This document shows, piece by piece, positions 25,616 through 35,246 of a stretch of 64,000 nt of DNA. The position numbers and the translations under genes were made by a program. Under the pieces are notes generated by a model. It was not told the origin of the DNA. It saw only the letters and a list, made by a program, of their open reading frames with translations, and ran no database searches. This stretch comes from Thamnaconus septentrionalis (taxonomy: Eukaryota; Chordata; Actinopteri; Tetraodontiformes; Monacanthidae): positions 10,443,501-10,507,500 of the forward strand of contig CM020517.1 in the NCBI GenBank assembly GCA_009823395.1, in the 5' to 3' direction. Position 1 is the stretch's first letter; the number at the start of each line of letters is the position of its first letter.

Positions 25616-26082
25616 CAGTGTTGGCAACTAATCTATGACTAAGTAATCCATTACTGTAATTAAACTACTTTTTTTAAATGGAGTAATGTAATGGGATTAC
25701 TGTGGCAAAATTGACTTTGCAAGAAAAATGTCTGGAATTTAGAAAAACAACCAAAAACAACAATGTTGCAGATTATTTTAACAATTTGGGCCACCAGTGC
25801 TGTGCATGAGTTTGTTGTGTGAAATATGCAGGTTGTGTTCAGAGAGCAAACATTCCTTCATGTTAAGAGGATATAGGCAATATTAGGAATTGCAAAATTT
25901 TTCATTTTGTAAAGTTCATTCCAAAGCACTAAGCAACTGTTACTTAATCTTTTTAACTAAAGTAATTAGTAATTAATTACTTATGAAACAAAGTAGTTAA
26001 AGAAGTAATTAGATTACTTTTTTAATGAGTAATCAGTTGTCGGAAGTTGGATTACTTTTATGGAGTAATCCCAACAACACTG
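25616..26082. mobile_element. hAT-superfamily MITE with perfect 8-bp target site duplication
   Basis: A 467-bp element that starts CAGTGTTGGCAACTAATC and ends GGAGTAATCCCAACAACACTG; the reverse complement of the end also starts CAGTGTTG. It is flanked on both sides by GACTTCAT (25608-25615 and 26083-26090), an exact 8-bp duplication as made by hAT transposases. Inside are many TAATC/GATTA motifs and no coding sequence, so it is non-autonomous. It ends about 305 bp upstream of the htr1b TATA-like box. Confidence 0.92.
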
Positions 26083-26387
26083 GACTTCATACATGTGGAA
26101 TCTTTAACAATCCTGACGGTTATTATCAACAAATATTGCATTTTGAATGGAATTGAATTGAATTTATTCTCATCAAACATGGTGCATGACGAAATTGCAG
26201 CAGCATCCTCTTTAAAGTGCATAAACATTTTTTCATTATTTTTGCCAAGTCTAAGCCATGCAGATACAATGGGCACTATGACCCTGTCGGTATAGCCTCC
26301 GTCTTTAACGAGGAAGAGAGAGAGTGGGGGGGAGAAACCCCCCCTGCACGGCTGCGATCAGTGGTCCTGGTTGGAAGTGTGACTGTG

Positions 26388-26395
26388 TATAAAAG
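26388..26395 (+). promoter_or_regulatory. TATA-like box upstream of htr1b
   Basis: TATAAAAG lies 398 bp before the htr1b start codon on the same strand. It predicts a transcript start near 26415-26420 and a 5' leader of about 370 nt that carries several upstream ATGs. Confidence 0.5.
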
Positions 26396-26785
26396 TGAGA
26401 CTTTGCGCTGGTTCGAGCATTCGACCGCAGGGAGCCTGACGGGACGCATCTCTGGAGGGAATCGCGCCCTGACTGCTGCTCATCTGGACCACTGTGGACG
26501 TTCCCAGTCATACGGAGGCGCATCTCTGCCTCTCCCCTCAAGGTGCAAAAGTTTCACTCTTTTTTTGGTCTTTCATCTTGATGGCTGCAGAACGTAGAGG
26601 AATAAGGGATGAAGGATTTGTTGCACGCACAGTCCGGCACCCGCGCGTTAAGGACACAGAGGAGAATGCGGAGGATGCTGCGCCGGTGGCTCTGAGAGCG
26701 GATGGAGCCTCGTGCGCGTGACTCGAGATATGCTCTGAAGTGAGAGCCGCGAGACGCGGCGGGGGAGGAAAACAAAAAAAAAGTT

Positions 26786-27889
26786 ATGGAGCTGGCCGGC
26801 GTGGACAACGGCACCAACGACAGCCTGCTCTTCCCCGCGGACGTGTCCGCCGCGGGTGTGCGCGCTGACGGCCTCGCCTTCCAGGTCGGCCTGGCGGTGC
26901 TGCTCTCCGTCTTCACCCTGGCCACCACGCTGTCCAACGCCTTCGTCATCGCCACCATCTCTCAGTCCAAGAAGCTGCAGACGCCCGCCAACTTCCTCAT
27001 CGCCTCGCTGGCCGTCACCGACCTGCTCGTGTCCATCCTGGTCATGCCCGTGTGCGTGCTCTACACGGTCACGCACACGTGGACGCTGGGCCAGGTGGTG
27101 TGCGACGTGTGGCTCTCGTCGGACATAACGTGCTGCACGGCGTCCATCCTGCACCTGTGCGTCATCGCCCTGGACCGCTACTGGGCCATCACGGACGCGG
27201 TGGACTACGCCAAGAAGCGCACGCCGGGGCGCGCCGCCGGCATGGTGGCCGTCGCCTGGGTGATCGCCATCTCCATCTCGCTGCCGCCGCTCTTCTGGAG
27301 GCAGGTGAAGGCGGAGGAGCTGACGAGCTGCAGCGTCAACACGGACCACATCTTCTACACCATCTACTCCACCTTCGGGGCTTTCTACATCCCCACGCTG
27401 CTGCTCATCGCGCTCTACGGGCGGATATACGTGGAGGCGCGCAAGCGCATCCTCAAGCAGTCCCCCAAGAAGGTCGGGAAAAGGCTCACGGCCGCGCATC
27501 TGGCCACCAACTCGCCCGGATCCGCCGCGTCCGGGCGCCACGACACCGCGTCCAGCGACACCGGCTCCCTGGCCAGCGAGAACCAGGTGAAAGTCACCGT
27601 GTCGGACGCGCTCCTGGAGAAGAAGCGCATCTCCGCGGCCAGGGAGAGGAAGGCCACCAAGACTCTGGGCATCATCCTGGGCGCGTACATCGTCTGCTGG
27701 CTGCCGTTCTTCATCTACACGCTGGTGGTGGCCGCGTGCGAGGCGTGCTTCAACCCCGAGCTGTTCGACTTTTTTACCTGGCTGGGATACTTGAACTCGC
27801 TCATCAACCCCATTATATACACCATGTCCAACGAGGACTTCAAGAAGGCTTTTCACAAGCTGGTGCGCTTCCGGTGCCGCACGTCTTGA
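26786..27889 (+). CDS. htr1b: 5-hydroxytryptamine (serotonin) receptor 1B, intronless
   Basis: A single 367-codon frame encoding a class A GPCR of the plasma membrane that couples to Gi/o and lowers cAMP; in mammals it is a presynaptic autoreceptor. Visible landmarks are N-terminal N-glycosylation sequons N8-G-T and N11-D-S, a TM1 region at about 31-57, amine-binding D113 in WLSSDITCC, disulfide cysteines C106 and C182, DRY at 130-132, KATKTLG at the base of TM6, CWLPFF in TM6, NPIIY at 341-345 and a C-terminal C364 suited to palmitoylation. [18 protein letters not shown] and [12 protein letters not shown] fit HTR1B better than HTR1D or HTR1E. The adjacent impg1 gene supports HTR1B, since the two are neighbours in human. 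Human HTR1B is also intronless but longer (390 aa); the difference lies in a shorter N-terminus and third loop. GC3 is very high compared with the flanks. Confidence 0.95.
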   Translation: MELAGVDNGTNDSLLFPADVSAAGVRADGLAFQVGLAVLLSVFTLATTLSNAFVIATISQSKKLQTPANFLIASLAVTDLLVSILVMPVCVLYTVTHTWTLGQVVCDVWLSSDITCCTASILHLCVIALDRYWAITDAVDYAKKRTPGRAAGMVAVAWVIAISISLPPLFWRQVKAEELTSCSVNTDHIFYTIYSTFGAFYIPTLLLIALYGRIYVEARKRILKQSPKKVGKRLTAAHLATNSPGSAASGRHDTASSDTGSLASENQVKVTVSDALLEKKRISAARERKATKTLGIILGAYIVCWLPFFIYTLVVAACEACFNPELFDFFTWLGYLNSLINPIIYTMSNEDFKKAFHKLVRFRCRTS

Positions 27890-28835
27890 GCAGCGTCACA
27901 CACTGTGACGCTGTTCACCATTCAAGTCAACACAGTGTGAAACTATTGAAATTGAATAAGAAGGACCTCGAAAATCACCTCTGGATGGCCTCGAGATAGA
28001 CACTGTTTATAGACAGGGAAAAATATAAATAATTTAAAAATGCGCACAATTCTTCAAGAAATTCACGAAAAAAGAGACAATATAAATATTGTGATTTTAT
28101 CTTAAAAAAACAAAAAATGAATTCATATTTTGAGCACTAGGAATAAAAATGATAATAAAAATGTTTAATTAATACATAACAAGCGTCCACATAAGCCTCT
28201 CTGATACTGGTGAGTGATATACTCTGACTGATTCTGCTCCCATGCAACCAGTAATTATGATAAGGCAGCAGTGATAAGGCAGGTCTGACACCACTGGGCA
28301 CTTACATAAACATGTGGCTGTCCCGTCCTAATACAGTGGACGGGATCTTTCTTTGTGTCTGTTTTGTATTTTGATAAATGTGACAATGGACTATAGTTTT
28401 ATATGGTCATTGGCTGCTGCTGCTGCTGCTACTCATCGTTCTCAGTAATATTTATTTGTAAAGGTAAAGATTCATGCTGCAACGGGAGGGAAAAAAATAT
28501 TCATATCATCTGAAGAAAAAACAAAAACCCACAAAAACAAAGGAACTCTGGCTGATATTTACTCAGCTGAGAGTCGATCATGGGTTCAATTTTTCTGAAC
28601 AAACACAGGCGTGTGCTCTGCCGTGTACGTGGGTCTGTTTGCTGCTACATTAAATCTACATCAGGAGGCGACGCTCGTGTGTGTGGAACGGTTTGCCGTC
28701 TTACCTTTAAAGGGACTGATGTTGAACGAGCGAGTTTGAAACTCGACGCTCAGAGGACGAGTGAAATGTCACTCGAGGGATTTATCTGTTTCCATCCACA
28801 GATGTTGTGCAATAAAGGCTTTAAAGATGTTCTTT
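27890..28835 (+). other. Predicted 3' UTR of htr1b
   Basis: AATAAA occurs at 28142-28147, 28154-28159 and 28811-28816. The last is followed within 25 bp by a GT/T-rich stretch (TGTTCTTTGGACTGGTTGG), so it is the best 3' end. A short CTG run occurs near 28415. Confidence 0.5.
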
Positions 28836-28858
28836 GGACTGGTTGGTCTTTGGATTCT

Positions 28859-28887
28859 GCTTTATTTATTTATTTATTTATTTTAAA
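28859..28887. repeat. (TTTA)n simple repeat
   Basis: About six TTTA units shortly after the predicted htr1b 3' end. Confidence 0.8.
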
Positions 28888-29308
28888 TTAGACTGAGTGT
28901 GGTTAAAAAAAGGATGAAAATCTGTTTTTTCTGCCAGGATTATGTTTGTAGCCCTGTCTCCATCTGAATATATAGTGAACCTTGTGAAATTTCACCCCCC
29001 AAAACAAAATGAAATCACAAGGAGCAGGAGAAGACGAAGGAGAAGATGGTGAATATAAATAGAGACATGTGTGAGTGTGGAACGACAAGCACATTGAACA
29101 TTGAACAAACTGGAATTGTTGCTTGCGTTGGCGGTTGAAAGACAGGTGGCGCTATATTTCAGAAAAGACACCTATGGGTTGTAAACATGGAAATGAAAGA
29201 GCAATGGGGGTCCTTTTTAATACATTAGCGTATGTGGGATCTTAAAATGTTGGTTTTGTTAAAAAAACAACATTTTTTTTTTTTTTTAACACCCATGACC
29301 ACCCATCC

Positions 29309-29630
29309 CGCCCCCAAATTTGGGGCTTGAAGCCCCAAATTTGACATGGCTGTGTCTTGAGGGATCATGATGAACCTGCAAGTGGTCCCATGTCTCTAGG
29401 ACAAAGTTGACTTTTGACCCCATAGACTTGCATGGCATTAGGGTTTAGCGATAAGGCTGGAATTAGGGTTAGGGTTAGGGTTACTGCTGGAATTAGGGTT
29501 AGGGTTTCGGGGTTCCTCATGGGCTAGAAGCCCCAAATTTGACGTGGCTGTGTCTTGAGGGATCCCGATGAACCTGCAAGTGGCCCCATGTCTCTAGGAC
29601 AAAGTTGACTTTTGACCCCATAGCCTTGCA
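29309..29630. repeat. 197-bp-period dispersed repeat, copy B (1.6 units)
   Basis: Two tandem units start at 29328 and 29525 (period 197 bp). Each contains GCCCCAAATTTGAC, TGGCTGTGTCTTGAGGGATC and ATGTCTCTAGGACAAAGTTG. The link between units carries TTAGGG-like telomeric motifs (29450-29500). A perfect 11-bp inverted repeat, AAATTTGGGGC (29316-29326) and GCCCCAAATTT (29332-29342), opens the array. The second unit is cut after about 105 bp. Confidence 0.85.
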
Positions 29631-31424
29631 TATGCACGTGGTCAAGGCCTGAATCTCCACTAGGCTGTGTTTTTTAGAAGAGTCATAAAAATTTGCTAAC
29701 TTCCATTGAGGATTCCTGCGAGAGGTGGGAGGTCAAACAGCAGGAGAGCGGCTGCTCGAGGCTACAGAGAAAAGAACAAAAGAAGAAGAAGTAGCCGAAG
29801 AAGTGACTTTTAAGTAATGGGCTGCTGCTGCTTCTAAAAAGATTAGTGTGACTGCTTCAAGGTTGTCAGATCAATCAGAATCAGAATTCATTTTTTTTTT
29901 CTGGTGTTCCATTAAAACGTGACAGCTCGCCTCTAGACGGCGACAGAGTCGATTGGTCCGCTTTTGGTCGTCGATGGACGGATTGATCGGTCCAATTTGT
30001 GGCGGCGCCATAAATCGGATCCGTCGACGATTTGAGCCGCATCGTCGCCCATTGAATGAAGCAAGACAAAGGTGAGCGTGCGTCCTGTCACGGCGCCGCC
30101 CTTCTGGTTGTCGCCGCTCAGCGACGGGCCTTGGCGTCTCCCCTCGATCCTTGTCGCCGTCGCGGAGCTGAAAGTGGGCCACGGGCTCCTCTCATCTCTG
30201 GCTCGGGCTGCTGCATTATCTTCAAACACACACACACACATATAACTATATGTGCACGCACGTACATTCTTTTATGTTATCCATATGTGGATACATTCAC
30301 ACATGAGAGACGAGAGCGCCTGAATAGGCGCCCGTTTAGCCCGGCGTTCGCGGGCGCACGCGGCTTGATTTCCGCGTGGGAGTTCCACAGTTCTTTGAGA
30401 CGACGATCTGACGGTACTGACAGGATGTGCTCTCCGGTACGTGCGAGCTCCTCTGTTTGTTCGTGGAAAAAAGAAACATGCTCGAAATAACACGGAAGTG
30501 TAGGAGTTTTTAAGCAATGCAGGCTTTCTTTTGGTGCGTAATCACGTAATATTCGTCGGAAAAAACAAACAAACCCCGAACTATTTAAAACATAAAATAC
30601 AAAAAACACAGGAGGCCGTGTTGTGTGTGTTTGTGTGTTTGTGTGTGTCTGTGTGTGTGTGTGTTTAACCTGCTTGTGCTTTATGAGATCACTCACAGCC
30701 CCTGTATCACGCAAATCTTACATATCCGCAGTTTTCCAACAATGACACATTGCCTCTGGTGTGTCAGTGGAATCCTGAGGTGATGAAAAGCTCGTCTTTC
30801 ATCTTTCACTTACTTCAAACAGATAGGTCCCCCATGTGTATATTCCCCTGCTTCCCTTTTGGACTCTCCTCTATTTTCAGCACCAGCATTCCTTCTTCCG
30901 CCACCACCACCACTCTTCTTTGCTTGCCTCTGCAGCGACTGTTTTCCACGCACATGCGCACCCTCAAATCGATGAGGTTGATGATATAATTTGATGGAGT
31001 TTGCCTGGGCGTTCGCTGTCTCTCTCCGCTACTGCAACACAAAGACTTTTGTCAGCGCTCAAAGTAGTTTTTTAGGACTTGACAGTTTGTTTGCGTGAGG
31101 CTAAAATGTGTGAAGCCACAGCCGGACAATAAAATACAGAGATGCTATATTTGGTTTTTATAATTGCTTCTCCGTGAGACGAGGACGGGCGATGGGAAAT
31201 GTCTCTTTAACCCGTTGAGTCTCAGGTCCTTCTGGGCTGTTGGCCTTCAGGGATGTCCACAGCCAATCACCTGCTACCAATCCTCTCCGGCATCATCTCT
31301 CACAAGAACTACCTCCACATCCTCTTTCTATACATCTATATATTTTCAGATTAGCTCTTCCTCCAGTCCTCCTGGATGCAACCTCCAACCTCAGCATCCT
31401 TCTAGATTTCTAGATTATTCTAGA

Positions 31425-31842
31425 TTAATCTATATTAACCACTGTCCCTCCTCTGTATGTGTCCGAACCACCTCCGTCTGGCTTCATCTCCAAAACACAC
31501 TTCGTCCCTCCTGATCCTGTGCAAAGAGAAGCTCGACATTTTAATCTCATTGCACCTCCACCTCCACCTCTGTTCCACTCTGTCTCTGAGCCACACAGTG
31601 ACGCTGCCCTCACCCTCGACTTCTGCACTTTTTCTTTAACTCTCGCCGACGCTCTGTTATCGGACATCACAGGTGACACTGCACTGTTCCGACCCGCTAC
31701 CATGCACTCCTTCACCTCTTATCCACACACCCTGTTGCTCTGGACTGTTGACCCCCAAGTGCTTAAAACCCTCCACCTTCTTTATCTCTATTCCTCTGAA
31801 AAACCTCACCGTTCCACTTGAGTCCCTGTCACTGATGCACAT
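31425..31842 (-). pseudogene. Degraded non-LTR retrotransposon (LINE) reverse-transcriptase fragment
   Basis: On the minus strand two overlapping frames read KKVEGFKHLGV and then ARVKEKVQKSRVRAASLCGSE. These match the order of motifs after the catalytic core of LINE reverse transcriptases, which typically read like VEEFKYLGS, then RVKGKVYKTVVRPAMLYG. The two parts lie in different frames and are truncated, so this is a dead fragment. The wider CT-rich stretch from about 31240 may belong to it. The exact clade (RTE or related) cannot be settled by eye. Confidence 0.6.
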
Positions 31843-32824
31843 GTTCTCCCCCTTGCCACAGCTAATCTTTATTTTATTTTTTTGTCACATTTATTTAACC
31901 AGATTAAATAAAAATATTGAGATCACTGGTCTTACACAGTTTGTTTTTCAGGATAGTGCAGGAGGCTCCAAGTGCGATAAATTCCCAGAGTTTATTGTTG
32001 TTTGATCTGTCTTGAGGGTCAGCCAAAATGAAAACTCGTTTTCAAAATTCATTTCTGACCATGTGGAACACAAGAAAAACGAGTGTTGTACAAGAACGCA
32101 AGGTATAGTAACTATTTGCTGTCTACAATAAGAAGGACCCAATCATCGTAAATGAAGGTCATCCAGTGTGAGAGAAGGCAAGTTTGATTTTGTGATCGTT
32201 CACAGCGGTGGCTGAGATGGCAAAAGCCAGTGACAAATCTCAGTGCCAAGGGAAAAACAGTGTCCAAGGACTGAAGATGTTTGGATGACGCATTCAAACA
32301 AAACACAGTCCAAGAAAGTCGCTGTCGCTAGTTTCTTTCTGACCCTGACAGAGAAGTAGCCCCTGTTTCTGAAAAATTCACCTGAAGTTTAGTGACTGGA
32401 TTATTTATTTTTGCTTTAACTGAAAGCTCCTAATCTAGCATAAAGCATAAAGTACTTTTAGTTGAAAACCTGCTCAATAGGTTTGGATGTTCTAATAATC
32501 TGCAATGTTCTGTTACTAGCACCTTTTTTTTGGTTTGAGTTTATCTGCGTTTAAAAGTCTCAGCTGGTAAAACTACAAAATCATCTTCACAGACAGTTTA
32601 TTCTTGTAGCTGACATCACCCAGAGCCTGATGTGAGTGTTTGACGCAAACATATGGGGCAAGTCCACAGTTTGACCTTAACGGCAGGCGCATGGTTGAGT
32701 TGATACAGGGATCACTGTCGCACTGAAGGACACTGCTGACGTGTGGACAGCCGGCCAGGTGGAACACACGGATGACGGCGCTATAAAGCATTCCTTTGCT
32801 GAACGTAGCTTTTGCGTCGCGTGT

Positions 32825-32873
32825 TTATCGCTTCACCCTTCCTGGCTGTGATTATCGCTTCACCCTTCCTGGA
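32825..32873. repeat. Short direct duplication
   Basis: TTATCGCTTCACCCTTCCTG occurs twice, 27 bp apart. Confidence 0.85.
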
Positions 32874-34376
32874 TGAGAAAGGTCCGCAGGACTCGGCCCC
32901 TGGAGGGAAAAAAAAGAGAAAAGAAAAGGCCCGTTGGCTCATCTGCATCTCATAAATTACCTCACCGAGAGGATAAAAATTGACCTCGACGGGGAGGAAA
33001 ACAAGTCAGCAAGTGGACTATTAGCGCTGGGTGTTGAGGTAAGGACATGAGTGTGAATAACAATTAGGGATGGGAGTGACATTAGGTGTCAGGCATCCCT
33101 CCTGAGCGGCTCCTTCTGCGGCGCTGCAGGCAGGCTGTCCTACGACCCGGCGTGCTCCGACCTAAACATTCCTGTCGGGCGGGGGAGGGGGGCGCGGCAC
33201 CATCCAAAAGTGGTCCAAATTAAGTGGCAGTGTTTGGCGACCTTGTTGTCAGTCGGCGGAGAGATGAGAGTCAGCCGGCGTTTAGTCAAAATAGTGTGGG
33301 GGCAAATGAAGCCCCCATCTGTTTCCTGTTGACCACTCGGGGTGTGTGATTTATCTGGAAGCTGAGAACGGCCAAGAACTTTTTATCAACTCTTTTTTTT
33401 GGTAAATATTGTTTTCTCTTTTTTTTCATTCATTCAATTTCTACACCCACTTATCTGGCAGTCAAGGTTGTTTGGAACTTTTTTTTTTATCAAGTCGTTT
33501 TCCAGACTTTTTTTTGTTCATTAGTTTTTATTGCGATTTTTTTTTTTTTTTTAACTATACAAGACTTACTTACAAGCGGATGGTGAGTTGATGTAACCAA
33601 GCATTATAGAGAGCCTCATTAATTTGCATCAAATTATTTCATGGAAAAACAACACATTTCCAAAACAATTTTTAAAAGTTTTCTAAAAATGCGTGCATCA
33701 TACAAAAGCAGTGGCAATCAACTTCCACTTGGCACAATAAAACCTGTCTCTTTTTTTCCTTCAGATTTTTGCCAGGCACTCCTGGGAAAATTGAACTGTG
33801 GAGTCAAAGGTGAAGTGATTGCCTTGGAACGCTGAAACCGTCTGAACTTGTGCGAATCAAGGTTTATCACTTCATGTTGCAATAACGAGCGAGTGAGTGT
33901 TAGCTTTGAGCCTGCGGCCTCGCGTGTTGCGTTTGTGTTTCACGGTTCATCCGTTGCAGTTCCTGCAAAGTGGGTTACTCTAAATGTTCAGACGTTCTTA
34001 ACATTAGCATTTCTTCCAGCTCACCTACATTATTATGAACATACATCCTCCTAATCTAATCTCAGCAACATCGGGTAAGGTTGAATAATATTTGCTTATT
34101 CAATTCTAATGGCAAAAACACGTTTTATAACATGAAAGGAAGATCCGCCTACTAATAATTGATTGGCTTTGCTTTTAAACAGGTCGATTAACATACTTTA
34201 AATGGATAATTGACTTTTCTTGGCTCATTAAATATGAGCTTTATTAGCTTTGCCACTAAAGTAGCACATGCTATATAATGGTAACAGTGGCTGTTGTGGC
34301 TCAGCACCTGAAGAAGCAAAGCGCACCTGATACATGTACATACATATACATATATCTAGTTATATGTATACATGTG

Positions 34377-34378
<2 letters not shown>

Positions 34379-34434
<56 letters not shown>
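34379..34434. repeat. (TA)n microsatellite
   Basis: Long TA tract with one TG interruption; the flank (34330-34378) is also TA/CA-rich. Confidence 0.95.
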
Positions 34435-35055
34435 GTTTATACCGTATATAAATCAAGAGGAGGAGGAGTTGTATAGTGACAATTTGTTTCAAATAAAATA
34501 TGCTTTGCATGTCAACCATTTAAAAGCAAAAAAACAAAAAGAAAGTAGAGAAAAAGATTGTAGCCAAATTAAAAAAAAAACCTCACAACAAAACAAACAA
34601 ACCCAATATATTGGCAGGCAAAAACATGCCTGAAAGATGGATTTCTGTTTCCCTGGGAGCTGTGAGGAATATAAATGAGGGGTTCTCATCACCTCGGGGA
34701 TGATTTACATATTGTCCATTAACCTCCTCACATTAAGCGTGAGAAGGTGCGCTGAGATGGAAACTTGACTTGCATGTTTGTAATTTCTCATTTTCACTTA
34801 CAACAGCAACGCAAAATGTCACAGGAGCTATTAGCACGGAGGCTGCCTGACTGGAGTCGCAGTGGCTTTTCCCATTTCTTTTCATCCTCATCTTCAAACC
34901 CCGAAGGCTCTCTGAGGGAAACCTGCGCCTCACACGCGCCTCCCTCCGCCTCCGACCTCTCTTCAAAACAAGCTGCTCAGTTCTTGACTTTGTTTCTAAG
35001 TTTCACTTTTAGCACGAAGTGGGTCGGAGGCCCTCCGCTAAGCCCCGCCCCCCCC

Positions 35056-35118
35056 TTGGCTATCGCTTCTATGCCCGTCAAGCTTTCGCAAGCCTTGACG
35101 GGCGTAGCAGGATAACCG
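35056..35118. repeat. 63-bp near-perfect hairpin
   Basis: Arms TATGCCCGTCAAGCTT (35070-35085) and AAGCCTTGACGGGCGTA (35090-35106) pair with a single mismatch and one bulge around a 4-nt TCGC loop. Pairing continues outward imperfectly (GGCTATC with GATAACC). About 25 of 28 positions pair. It could be a foldback element or a structured RNA; there is no evidence of transcription. Confidence 0.6.
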
Positions 35119-35154
35119 CGTCAACGTTGTGTTTAAAAGGTTTCCAGTGATTTA

Positions 35155-35246
35155 ATTGGTCCGATCTCCCGTTAGTCCGACAAATTGCACATTGCTTCCC
35201 AAACCCTAACCCTAATGTGAGGTTGGACTAATGGGCAGTTCCCTTT
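35155..35246. repeat. Short foldback repeat, copy 2
   Basis: It shares TTAGTCCGACAAATTGCACA and GAGGTTGGACTAATGGG with the snx14-intron copy at 5771-5880. Its arms are more degraded. The centre has AACCCTAACCCTAA, a telomere-like run absent from copy 1. Confidence 0.6.

Larger units (their letters stand above)
15303..26387. other. Intergenic region between nt5e and htr1b (divergent genes)
   Basis: About 11 kb with the two flanking genes pointing outward. No open frame here resembles a known protein. It contains the proximal nt5e promoter, GATA-type and AAT microsatellites, an LTR-promoter-like stretch near 16.5-16.9 kb, two unique GC- and homeodomain-motif-rich stretches (about 18000-18330 and 22250-22560) that could be regulatory, and a hAT MITE at 25616-26082. 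Confidence 0.6.

Noticed and set aside
26648..27856. 402-codon open frame on the minus strand, antisense to htr1b and longer than it
   Set aside because: It mirrors the very GC3-rich htr1b codons. The translation is low-complexity (R, G, H, D, V runs) with no domain, and htr1b on the plus strand is unmistakable.
26786..27889. htr1e as an alternative name, since HTR1E lies near SNX14/NT5E in human
   Set aside because: The loops and C-terminus ([30 protein letters not shown]) match HTR1B and not HTR1E, and impg1 is next door as for HTR1B.
29440..29510. True interstitial telomere or chromosome-fusion scar
   Set aside because: Only a few TTAGGG units occur and the same arrangement recurs inside the dispersed repeat at 39400-39465, so it belongs to the repeat.
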